From NCBI GenBank assembly GCA_002421995.1, contig DISP01000001.1, positions 1-5,245 on the forward strand: 5,245 nucleotides of DNA. Direction: 5' to 3'. Positions 1 through 5,245 of the stretch are shown in pieces. Within the stretch, counting starts at the first letter, position 1; each line of letters opens with the position of its first letter. The notes under the pieces were generated by a model. The model saw only the letters and a list, made by a program, of their open reading frames with translations, made no database searches and was not told the origin of the DNA. The position numbers and the translations under genes were made by a program. The DNA comes from Bacteroidales bacterium UBA6207. Its GTDB lineage: Bacteria; Bacteroidota; Bacteroidia; Bacteroidales; F082.

Positions 1-966
1 GGCCTCGATGCAGCAGATGAATTTGCGCTCGTGCCCAACCCCTACCCCTCAGCCATTGACTGGAATGCAGCGAGCGGATGGACGAAGACCAATCTGCGCG
101 ACGCCATCTATGTGTGGGACCCTGTCGGAAACCAATACGCTGCTTTCGGCGCTGATGCAGGCATCAATGGCGGCACACGCTACATCCCTGCCGGACAGGC
201 CTTCTTCGTGAAGAGCAGTGCGGCTTCCACAGTGCTGGAAATGAACAACAGCGTGCGTGTACACAACACGCAGGCTTTCTGGAAAGAAGGCGATCTGACG
301 AAAGACCTGCTGCGTGTGAAAGCCCTCGGCAATGGACTGAGTGACGAGCTGGTTTTGCGTTTCCGTCAGGGAACGGAGGCCGGGCTCGACCTGATGGATG
401 TGGACAAACTCTTTGGCGCCGACGAAGCACCACAGCTTTTCACCCTCACCGCCGACGAACGTCAGCTTTCGATCAACACACAGCCCTACAGTCAGCAGAC
501 TGTGGTGGTGCCCATGGGCTTTGAGCTGAAAAAAGATGTGGAGGTCAGCCTCCACTTCAGCGGCATCGAAGCTTTTGAACCCGCCGTGAACATCTTCCTC
601 GAAGACTGCTTCACCGGACAGATGATCAACCTGCGCGAAAACCCGGTTTACACCTTCAACCACACCCAGGGCAATGAGCCGCAGCGTTTCAAACTCCACC
701 TGATGGGTGTGACTGCTGTGGGCGAGACACCTTCGGCGATGACCGGACAAATCTGGAGCGAAGGAAACTCGCTCTACCTGAGCTTCCCTGAACTGCAGGG
801 CCAGCAAGCGCTTTACGAGCTCTTCGACCTCAACGGACGCCTGCTCGAGAGCAGGGTGCTGTCGCTCGAAACCATTCAGCGCCTCAGGCCGCAGGCTTCG
901 GGCATCGTGATTGCACGTGTGAGTCTTGCCAACCAGGTATATGTCAATAAATTATTCATCCGCTAA
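1..966 (+). CDS. C-terminal part of a large secreted T9SS-exported protein (5' end outside window)
   Basis: The frame is open from base 1 and ends at TAA 964-966, giving 321 residues. No start is needed inside the window; the GTG at 31 falls inside a conserved motif, so it is not a start. Residues 11-20 read VPNPYPSAID, followed by W, then 'AIYVWD' (35-40) and 'IPAGQAFFVK' (62-71). This combination is typical of a module found near the end of many long Bacteroidota surface proteins with T9SS sorting domains. Residues about 100-235 form a beta-rich stretch of unknown role. Residues about 250-321 resemble a T9SS type A sorting domain ('LYELFDLNGRLLES', 'GIVIARVSLANQVYVNKLFIR' in part), but the usual YPNP opening motif is missing. 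The inferred fate is transport across the outer membrane by T9SS and attachment to the surface or release. The N-terminal functional domains are not visible, so the specific role is unknown. The next gene starts 12 bp downstream, suggesting co-transcription. Confidence 0.88.
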   Translation, partial: GLDAADEFALVPNPYPSAIDWNAASGWTKTNLRDAIYVWDPVGNQYAAFGADAGINGGTRYIPAGQAFFVKSSAASTVLEMNNSVRVHNTQAFWKEGDLTKDLLRVKALGNGLSDELVLRFRQGTEAGLDLMDVDKLFGADEAPQLFTLTADERQLSINTQPYSQQTVVVPMGFELKKDVEVSLHFSGIEAFEPAVNIFLEDCFTGQMINLRENPVYTFNHTQGNEPQRFKLHLMGVTAVGETPSAMTGQIWSEGNSLYLSFPELQGQQALYELFDLNGRLLESRVLSLETIQRLRPQASGIVIARVSLANQVYVNKLFIR

Positions 967-978
967 TCCATCACTACC

Positions 979-1215
979 ATGAAAACGAAATATATCAAAA
1001 CCTTGCTTGTAGCCGGAATGTGTATCGCAGGAAGTCAGTTATTGGCTCAGGGGCCTCCCAACCCTCCCGGCAATCCCAACAGCGGCGGCGGTCCGGTGGG
1101 CGGCTCGGCACCCATCACAGGTGGCATCGGCATCTTGCTGGCTTTGGGCGCTGCCTACGGCGGAAAAAAAGTGTATCAGGCCTGGAAAAACCGGCAGGAA
1201 ACGCTGGAAGAGTAA
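979..1215 (+). CDS. Small PID-CTERM-like membrane-anchored protein, 78 aa
   Basis: This 78-residue protein starts at ATG 979, 12 bp after the previous stop, with no Shine-Dalgarno sequence, as is usual in Bacteroidota. Residues 1-23 form a signal peptide with a probable cleavage at LLA|Q. Residues 24-45 are a flexible linker rich in Pro, Gly, Asn and Ser. Residues 44-61 carry 'APITGGIGILLALGAAYGG', a glycine-rich hydrophobic segment, followed by a basic 'KKVYQAWKNR' patch and an acidic end (ETLEE). This layout matches small Bacteroidota proteins with a PID-CTERM type segment (usually API-D-GG...GAAYG.KK); here the Asp is replaced by Thr. I recall the class from general knowledge and could not search for it. 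Its function is not established. It could be a processed or sorted surface peptide or simply a small anchored membrane protein. The tight spacing suggests it shares a transcript with the preceding secreted protein, and a terminator follows 12 nt after its stop. Confidence 0.8.
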   Translation: MKTKYIKTLLVAGMCIAGSQLLAQGPPNPPGNPNSGGGPVGGSAPITGGIGILLALGAAYGGKKVYQAWKNRQETLEE

Positions 1216-1227
1216 GATGCATACTTC

Positions 1228-1257
1228 AAAAAAAGCGGGTATCGGCCCGCTTTTTTT
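1228..1257 (+). terminator. Rho-independent terminator after the 78-aa gene
   Basis: A perfect 12-bp inverted repeat, AAAAAAAGCGGG (1228-1239) and CCCGCTTTTTTT (1246-1257), encloses a 6-nt loop (TATCGG). The GC core is 5 bp and is followed by seven T residues. Because the left arm begins with seven A residues, the same hairpin would also end transcripts arriving on the minus strand, although no minus-strand gene is seen nearby. It lies 12 nt after the stop at 1215. Confidence 0.9.
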
Positions 1258-1301
1258 ATGGAGGTGGATGTTAATCGGTCTCTTAAAACCGTGAGTATTT
1301 C

Positions 1302-1333
1302 TTTGAAAAATGTAAAACTTCTTCATTTTTTTG
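1302..1333 (+). promoter_or_regulatory. Possible Bacteroidota-type promoter
   Basis: TTTG at 1302-1305 is followed after 20 bp by TTTTTTTG at 1326-1333. The latter differs from the Bacteroidota -7 consensus TAnnTTTG at one fixed position. The spacing is within the range usual for this promoter class. Transcription would start at about 1340 and read into the gene-free region towards the esterase gene at 1972. The surrounding DNA is T-rich, so a chance match is quite possible. Confidence 0.3.
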
Positions 1334-1514
1334 CGCAATCATTTCTGTCTTTTCGGATTTTAACCAGCATTTTAAAAAAATACCCGACCCTTAATGGATA
1401 ATTTCTTCGCACACAGTTTAGGTTTACAAAATTAATGGGGCTAACCGGTAAGCATTTGAATGCGGGAAGCAGAGAATTTTACGCTGTTGTCAATATCATG
1501 CTGTGTGCAGGCTC

Positions 1515-1573
1515 TTTGCGCTCATTCAGCTGAATATGCAAATAGGCAAATGAAATTGAATAAATTTGCTTAT
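1515..1573. repeat. Cluster of overlapping palindromes with repeated GCAAAT/TTTGC units
   Basis: A perfect 12-bp palindrome, ATTCAGCTGAAT (1524-1535), is flanked by TTTGC (1515-1519) and GCAAA (1538-1542). Next to it, ATAGGCAAAT (1542-1551) and ATTTGCTTAT (1564-1573) form a 10-bp stem with one G-T pair and a 12-nt loop. The GCAAAT unit is directly repeated at 1538-1543 and 1546-1551, so either copy could pair with the TTTGC at either end. It could be an operator, an RNA structure or part of an intergenic repeat; no function is assigned. Confidence 0.4.
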
Positions 1574-1735
1574 ATCTTCCAAACGAAGCTGTTAGACCTA
1601 TTGAAAAATTTTGAATTTGATGTCGTTCACCGACAAAAGCCATTAGTGTTGTTTTTTCATTTTTTGTAGCATGAGCTTTTACATTTGGGTCCGCTGCCTT
1701 CCGACACCGACATCATTTGATCGGCAAGCCGTCAT

Positions 1736-1751
1736 CCGGCAGCCCGGCAGC
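1736..1751. repeat. Tandem 8-bp direct repeat CCGGCAGC x2
   Basis: Two exact adjacent copies of CCGGCAGC occupy 1736-1743 and 1744-1751. The GGCAGC part of each can pair with GCTGCC at 1693-1698; the second copy pairs over 7 bp (CGCTGCC 1692-1698 with GGCAGCG 1746-1752). Between these arms a smaller hairpin is possible (CCG 1707-1709 with CGG 1722-1724, ATCA 1712-1715 with TGAT 1718-1721). The role is unknown. Confidence 0.5.
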
Positions 1752-1767
1752 GCATTCAACACAGCAG

Positions 1768-1801
1768 GCATAGCAAAATACTTCGCGTGCATAACAAAAA
1801 A
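1768..1801. repeat. Imperfect 13-bp direct repeat, period 21 bp
   Basis: GCATAGCAAAATA at 1768-1780 and GCATAACAAAAAA at 1789-1801 agree at 11 of 13 positions, with a 21-bp period. They lie in the gene-free region just before the terminator-like hairpin. Two copies are too few to call an iteron array or an operator with confidence. Confidence 0.4.
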
Positions 1802-1802
1802 T

Positions 1803-1848
1803 AAAAGCCTGCTGCAAAGCAAATATCCAGTAAATTCGCGGGCTTTTT
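1803..1848 (+). terminator. Terminator-like hairpin in the gene-free region (possibly bidirectional)
   Basis: AAAAGCCTGC (1803-1812) pairs with GCGGGCTTTT (1838-1847) over 10 bp with one G-T pair. The loop is 25 nt, longer than usual, and a run of five T residues ends at 1848. On the minus strand the same arms are followed by a long T-rich tract (complement of about 1796-1806), so it could act in either direction. No accepted gene ends next to it; it would stop a transcript starting near 1340 before it reached the esterase gene. Confidence 0.4.
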
Positions 1849-1971
1849 AAGCTGTTAAGGGTCACTTCAAAAAGTTTCGGAAAGGCTAAACCACCAATCG
1901 TTTTGTCTGATCCGGCAAGCTGAATCGCTGCATTTTTTTTACTATTTATCAATTATTCAAACGTTTTCAGG

Positions 1972-3798
1972 ATGAAATTTTCATTAAAACCAATTTTTCT
2001 TACTGGGCTTCTTTGCCTTGTATTTTTTTCAGCACACAATTTATCTGCCGGCAATGTGATGGTCACTTTGCGTGTGAATATGTCTTTGGCCTATCCGGCA
2101 AACAATATATATGTGGGTTCGGACTGGGCAGGCTGGGAGCTTTCGAAGTTTCAGAAACTCACTGACAATAACAACGACAGCATTTTTGAGATCACATTGT
2201 TTCTTCCTTCGGGTGCATCATACAATTATCGCTTTACCACCAGCAACACCAACTGGAGTGGTTTTGAATCGCTCGGCGGAACACCTTGCGGCGCAGGACC
2301 AAACCATGAAGACCGAAACCTTGTTGTGCCGCAAACAAACAGCGTGCTCGATGTGGTATGCTTCAACTCCTGCATGAACTGCGGCGAAACGCCCAGCACC
2401 ATGCTAAACCTCAGCGTTGATATGAACGGACGCACTGTATCGCCCAACGGAGTGCATGTGGCAGGCAGCTTCAACGGCTGGAATCCTTCAACATTAAGCA
2501 TGACCGACGAAAACGCCGACAATGTGTATGAGATAACAATCCCTGTGATTCCAAATCTCGATTATGAATACAATTTTTTAAATGGCAACACCTTAGCCGA
2601 CGCCGAAGTCGTGTTTGGTATTTGCGAGTTCCGTTCAAAACGCAGGATCAGTGTGCAGGATGAAAACCTGACAGCTGACCCGGTGATGTTTGGCAGCTGC
2701 AATTCCACCGGCGCCCCCATCACCGACATCAAAATTGCATGTATCGGCAACAGCATCACCGAGGGTGGAGCCGGCAACCATGTTAACAGCTGGCCCATAC
2801 AACTCAGGGATTTGCTGGGCGAAGGCTATTATACCGAAAACTTAGGTGTATCGGGCACTACGATGCTAAAAACAGGCGATTCGCCCTGGTGGAACAAGCC
2901 ACAGTACAACTATACCTACAGCCTTGAACCGGATATGGTGGTAATAAAGCTTGGCACCAACGACTCAAAAGGAGGCAATTGGAACGCTGCGAAATTCAAA
3001 GCCGACTACATCTCGATGATTAGCGAATTCAGGGCCATGCCATCGCATCCTGTCATCTACATGGCCACACCAGCCAAAGCTTACTCATCGGCCTACAACA
3101 TCAGCGACCAGGTGATTTTCAGCCAGATCATCCCCATCCTGCACGAGATAGCTTTTGAACAAGGAGTGCATCTGATAGACTTTTACAACCCCACCTGGAA
3201 TATGCAGGCCAATTTTCCTGATGGCATTCATCCCAATGCCGAAGGATTGCATGTGATTGCCCAGAAAGCAAAAGAAAATATCCTCCGGGCAAAACCTGTT
3301 GTTACGGTTTCGGAAGCCTCGGCCGACACTGTCCAAAACAAGCTTTATCAGTGGTTTCGCAACGATGTTCCGTTTGCGGAATCACATCGTCGGAGCATGA
3401 AAGTTACCGAAAACGGAAACTACAAAGTGGCAGTGCGCATGTCGAACTACTCGAACGACGTTTTTGTATCAGAGCCATTTGCTGTGACAATCCCACAGGG
3501 CTCCAACCATACTTATCTGACTGTTGACTACAATGTGATGATCGGGCTGGGACAAAACCTGAATCAACCGGTTCTGATCTATCCCAACCCTGCCACATCA
3601 ACAATCAGGATCGAAAATGCCGGCAATTCAGACCTTGTCATTTTCAACAACACTGGCAAGATTGTAATGGAAAAGAAACAGATTGAAAAAGATCAGACTT
3701 TGAATATTTCGGGCCTCAGCAACGGCCTTTACCACATCAAACTGAGTAAGGGCGAGACATCCCTGAGCCGTCAGTTGATTGTTCAAAACCAAAAATAA
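1972..3798 (+). CDS. Secreted multidomain SGNH/GDSL esterase (sialate O-acetylesterase-like) with T9SS sorting domain
   Basis: This complete 608-residue protein starts at ATG 1972, directly before a signal peptide (residues 1-26, probable cleavage NLSA|GN). Residues about 28-137 and 142-243 are two related beta-sandwich modules ('NNIYVGSDWAGW' and 'NGVHVAGSFNGW', each followed by a 'TD.N.D..(F/Y)EIT' strand) like starch-binding/E-set folds. They contain Cys 106, 130, 134, 137, 218 and 243, possible disulfides. Residues about 252-440 form the SGNH hydrolase: block I GNSIT with nucleophile Ser261, block II Gly295 (NLGVSGTT), block III GTND with Asn330, and block V DGIHPN with Asp417 and His420. 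All catalytic positions are present. 'LGTNDSKGGNW' resembles the sialate O-acetylesterase-like SGNH subgroup, so deacetylation of a glycan is the best inference; the substrate is unproven. Residues about 443-507 look Ig-like. Residues 537-608 are a T9SS type A domain starting YPNPA. It is probably monocistronic. Confidence 0.92.
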   Translation: MKFSLKPIFLTGLLCLVFFSAHNLSAGNVMVTLRVNMSLAYPANNIYVGSDWAGWELSKFQKLTDNNNDSIFEITLFLPSGASYNYRFTTSNTNWSGFESLGGTPCGAGPNHEDRNLVVPQTNSVLDVVCFNSCMNCGETPSTMLNLSVDMNGRTVSPNGVHVAGSFNGWNPSTLSMTDENADNVYEITIPVIPNLDYEYNFLNGNTLADAEVVFGICEFRSKRRISVQDENLTADPVMFGSCNSTGAPITDIKIACIGNSITEGGAGNHVNSWPIQLRDLLGEGYYTENLGVSGTTMLKTGDSPWWNKPQYNYTYSLEPDMVVIKLGTNDSKGGNWNAAKFKADYISMISEFRAMPSHPVIYMATPAKAYSSAYNISDQVIFSQIIPILHEIAFEQGVHLIDFYNPTWNMQANFPDGIHPNAEGLHVIAQKAKENILRAKPVVTVSEASADTVQNKLYQWFRNDVPFAESHRRSMKVTENGNYKVAVRMSNYSNDVFVSEPFAVTIPQGSNHTYLTVDYNVMIGLGQNLNQPVLIYPNPATSTIRIENAGNSDLVIFNNTGKIVMEKKQIEKDQTLNISGLSNGLYHIKLSKGETSLSRQLIVQNQK

Positions 3799-3880
3799 AA
3801 ACAGTCCGGCGAAAGGTCAGCCCGGCTTGATGATCCGTCAATTTCGCGGAAAATCTTCACGCTTTGTCAGTTGCTTTCAC

Positions 3881-3921
3881 AGAGCTCCCGTGTTTGATAT
3901 ACTCAGTCACGGGAGCTTTTT
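3881..3921 (+). terminator. Rho-independent terminator after the esterase gene
   Basis: A perfect 10-bp inverted repeat, AGCTCCCGTG (3883-3892) and CACGGGAGCT (3908-3917), encloses a 15-nt loop. The stem extends by an A-T and a G-T pair (3881-3882 with 3918-3919), and the right arm runs into TTTTT (3917-3921). It lies about 85 nt after the esterase stop, so the transcript would have a short 3' untranslated tail. It separates the esterase from the next gene. Confidence 0.85.
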
Positions 3922-4163
3922 ATATAATCATCTTTTCACAGCCCGGTCTGGGGCACAATTCATTTTGTTGGCTGTTTCCACCTTCAGCAGTTAAAGCAGG
4001 CTGCATCATCAGCCCGATTGTTTCCAGCTTGAGGACGTGAATAAATATCCGTTCCAAAGGGTTGTGGAAATTGCTTAATCGCTATTTTCGCAAAAAATAT
4101 CGTAGAACAATTATCATTTTATACCCAAACAAACCTTTTTTTAACGCACCAAAAAACCGGATT
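3922..4163. other. Intergenic region upstream of the beta-barrel gene
   Basis: With the terminator before it, the gap between coding regions is 365 bp (3799-4163). Apart from the terminator and the promoter candidate, I see only a small hairpin, GGCTG (3999-4003) with CAGCC (4010-4014), without a T tract. No RNA gene or small coding frame is supported here. Confidence 0.55.
4061..4090 (+). promoter_or_regulatory. Candidate Bacteroidota-type promoter for the beta-barrel gene
   Basis: GTTG at 4061-4064 (consensus TTTG) is followed after 18 bp by TATTTTCG at 4083-4090 (consensus TAnnTTTG, one mismatch). Transcription would start at about 4095-4100, giving a leader of about 65-70 nt, rich in A and T, before the ATG at 4164. 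Placement just downstream of a terminator and upstream of a gene supports it, though the match is imperfect. Confidence 0.45.
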
Positions 4164-5245
4164 ATGAACAAACCAATCATCCTCTTTGCCCTGGCGCTGC
4201 TGGGTTTTATGAGCCAGACCTTTTCGCAGACCAATCTCCAGCCTGGCTTTATCGTCAACAATAACTATGATACCATCCACGGCAAAATAGAGTTCATTGC
4301 CTATCAAAGCTCTCCTGTTGACCTTGTTTTCGTGCAGGAAGAAGGAAACCTAAAAACCTTGTCGGCACGTGATATCAGGGCCTTTCAGGTGAGCAACAAA
4401 TTGTTCATCAGCGAAAATGTTGACATCGAAACAAGCTCCGACAACCTCAATGACCTTTCGGAAGAACCCACCCTGCAGCTCGAACGGAAAACAGTTTTTC
4501 TTCAAGTGTTGGTTGACGGCTCACGAAAGCTCTACCACCACAAACAGCCGGGCGGCAACGACTGCTTTTATTCCGTCACATCCAACGGCATCGAACTGCT
4601 TGGCTACAAACGCTACTATTTTAAATCAGGCATAAAAAGATACCTGAACTACAACAAGAAATACATCGCGCAGCTGATGATAGTCTTTGGCGATTATCCT
4701 GAACTTTCAAAAAAAATTAACAAGACGCAATACACCGAAAAAAGCCTCACGGCTTTGTTCGAACGCTATTATGAAGTCAGCAAAGAACCTTATAAAACCT
4801 TCAACACCACACCATTCAGACTCAACGACACCTATGGTTTTATGGGTGGCATAAGCTTTGCGCAGTTTAAATTGAAAGGCAGCAATTGGGAGTTGATGCG
4901 TTATGATTTTGACCCGAAAATAACACCTTCATTTGGGTTGTATTATAAGTTTATCCTGCCAAGGTCGGCTAACCGCGCTGCCCTGCGCTTCGAAATTGAT
5001 TTTACAAGCGTAAAGGCCGAGAGCGTTTTTGATAACTTCTTAAACAGTGATATGTATTCCACGATCACAACGAAGGCAAATTTAAGCAGAACCAATCTGA
5101 ATGTGTTTTACAGCTACCGCATTCCAAAAAACAAAATGAGTCTTGAGTTTGACTTTGGCGCCGGTATTTCAAGAGCAGCAGATAGGTCAACACAAAGCAT
5201 TTATTCCATGTATTATGGGATAGAAAAAACCATTAAAAAGGATGA
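4164..5245 (+). CDS. Outer-membrane beta-barrel protein, N-terminal 360 residues (3' end outside window)
   Basis: The frame opens at ATG 4164 and runs without a stop to the window end, giving 360 residues and a partial codon. Residues 1-21 are a signal peptide (MNKPIILFALALLGFMSQTF, cleavage near S|Q). Residues about 27-60 read 'GFIVNNNYDTIHGKIEF', the start of a domain common in Bacteroidota proteins that begin 'G.I..N.GDTI.G.I'. 'DIRAFQV' (70-76) and 'VFLQVLVDGSRKLYHH' (111-126) fit the same family. Residues about 145-215 are Lys/Tyr-rich and probably helical. From about 218 onward, alternating aromatic and polar residues ('YGFMGGISFAQFKL', 'PSFGLYYKFIL', 'LRFEIDF', 'LNVFYSYRIP', 'MSLEFDFGAGIS') indicate outer-membrane beta strands of a PorT-like barrel; the last strands are beyond the window. 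The ligand or role is unknown. A terminator upstream and its own promoter candidate suggest a separate transcription unit. The A+T content is higher than in the first gene. Confidence 0.85.
   Translation, partial: MNKPIILFALALLGFMSQTFSQTNLQPGFIVNNNYDTIHGKIEFIAYQSSPVDLVFVQEEGNLKTLSARDIRAFQVSNKLFISENVDIETSSDNLNDLSEEPTLQLERKTVFLQVLVDGSRKLYHHKQPGGNDCFYSVTSNGIELLGYKRYYFKSGIKRYLNYNKKYIAQLMIVFGDYPELSKKINKTQYTEKSLTALFERYYEVSKEPYKTFNTTPFRLNDTYGFMGGISFAQFKLKGSNWELMRYDFDPKITPSFGLYYKFILPRSANRAALRFEIDFTSVKAESVFDNFLNSDMYSTITTKANLSRTNLNVFYSYRIPKNKMSLEFDFGAGISRAADRSTQSIYSMYYGIEKTIKKD

Larger units (their letters stand above)
1259..1971. other. Long gene-free region with inverted and direct repeats
   Basis: About 710 bp separate the terminator from the esterase start. 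No open frame here has a recognisable domain, signal peptide or family motif. The candidates are short (a + frame at 1460-1669, a + frame at 1671-1850 and a minus frame at 1713-1952) and have low-complexity or cysteine-rich translations unlike the flanking genes. The stretch is AT-rich to about 1680. A GC-richer patch at about 1690-1755 contains a tandem 8-bp repeat (CCGGCAGC at 1736-1743 and 1744-1751). It also contains the hairpins, possible promoter and terminator-like element listed separately. It may be a regulatory leader, a non-coding RNA locus, a dispersed intergenic repeat or decayed sequence; the sequence alone does not decide. Confidence 0.6.

Noticed and set aside
49..807. 252-codon open frame on the minus strand, antisense to the first gene
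   Set aside because: The + strand frame has recognisable family motifs; the antisense translation is His/Val-rich without any domain and is explained by GC-rich codons of the real gene.
1020..1338. Overlapping frames on both strands across the 78-aa gene and its terminator
   Set aside because: They read through the terminator hairpin and lack signal peptide or family features, whereas the 979-1215 frame has both a signal peptide and a known layout.
1591..1597. GTTAGAC, matching the integron attC core pattern GTTRRRY
   Set aside because: No matching upstream RYYYAAC partner at a sensible distance and no integrase or cassette array.
1460..1669. 69-codon + strand frame in the gene-free region
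   Set aside because: No domain, no signal peptide; it spans the palindrome cluster and ends in a T-rich low-complexity stretch.
1680..1687. TACATTTG, an exact match to the -7 element TAnnTTTG
   Set aside because: No TTTG at the expected 19-21 bp upstream (nearest ends 13 bp away), so it is likely a chance match.
1671..1850. 59-codon + strand frame starting ATG 1671
   Set aside because: It ends inside the terminator-like hairpin and has no recognisable protein features; kept only as part of the possible repeat.
3779..3994. 71-codon + strand frame after the esterase
   Set aside because: It overlaps the esterase end and reads straight through the terminator at 3881-3921; no family features.
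4119..4307. Minus-strand frame over the start of the barrel gene
   Set aside because: Antisense to a clear signal peptide and family motif on the + strand.
4417..4635. 72-codon + strand frame inside the barrel gene
   Set aside because: Out-of-frame shadow, Thr/Ser-rich, no domain; the 4164 frame continues across it intact.

Overview
The window looks like chromosomal DNA from a member of the Bacteroidota (probably Bacteroidales or a related environmental lineage). Two proteins end in C-terminal domains of the type IX secretion system (T9SS) type A kind. Signal peptides have the typical '...LLAQ/...FSQ' ends, Shine-Dalgarno sequences are absent, and promoter-like sites fit the Bacteroidota -33 TTTG / -7 TAnnTTTG pattern. 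All genes I accept are on the + strand, and all appear to encode exported or envelope proteins.

Layout. (1) 1-966: the 3' end of a large secreted protein that starts outside the window, with an 'NPYPSAIDW' module and a degenerate T9SS sorting domain. (2) 979-1215: a 78-residue protein only 12 bp downstream, with a signal peptide, a Pro/Gly/Asn linker, a glycine-rich transmembrane segment and a basic tail. It resembles the PID-CTERM class of Bacteroidota small proteins. A strong hairpin terminator at 1228-1257 closes this two-gene unit. (3) 1259-1971: about 710 bp without a convincing gene but with several inverted and direct repeats, a possible promoter (1302-1333) and a terminator-like hairpin (1803-1848). 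(4) 1972-3798: a complete 608-residue secreted SGNH/GDSL esterase, close in motif to sialate O-acetylesterase-like enzymes. It carries two N-terminal beta-sandwich (starch-binding/E-set-like) modules, an Ig-like module and a T9SS type A sorting domain. A terminator follows at 3881-3921. (5) 4164-5245: the first 360 residues of an outer-membrane beta-barrel protein that runs off the end, preceded by a plausible promoter.

The genes look like independent surface functions rather than one pathway. The first two are probably co-transcribed. The esterase and the barrel protein each form a separate transcription unit, because terminators separate them. By eye, base composition falls from GC-rich in the first gene to AT-richer in the last. 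I see no CRISPR array, tRNA, rRNA, transposase or clear defence system. The least explained part is the structured gene-free stretch at 1259-1971.
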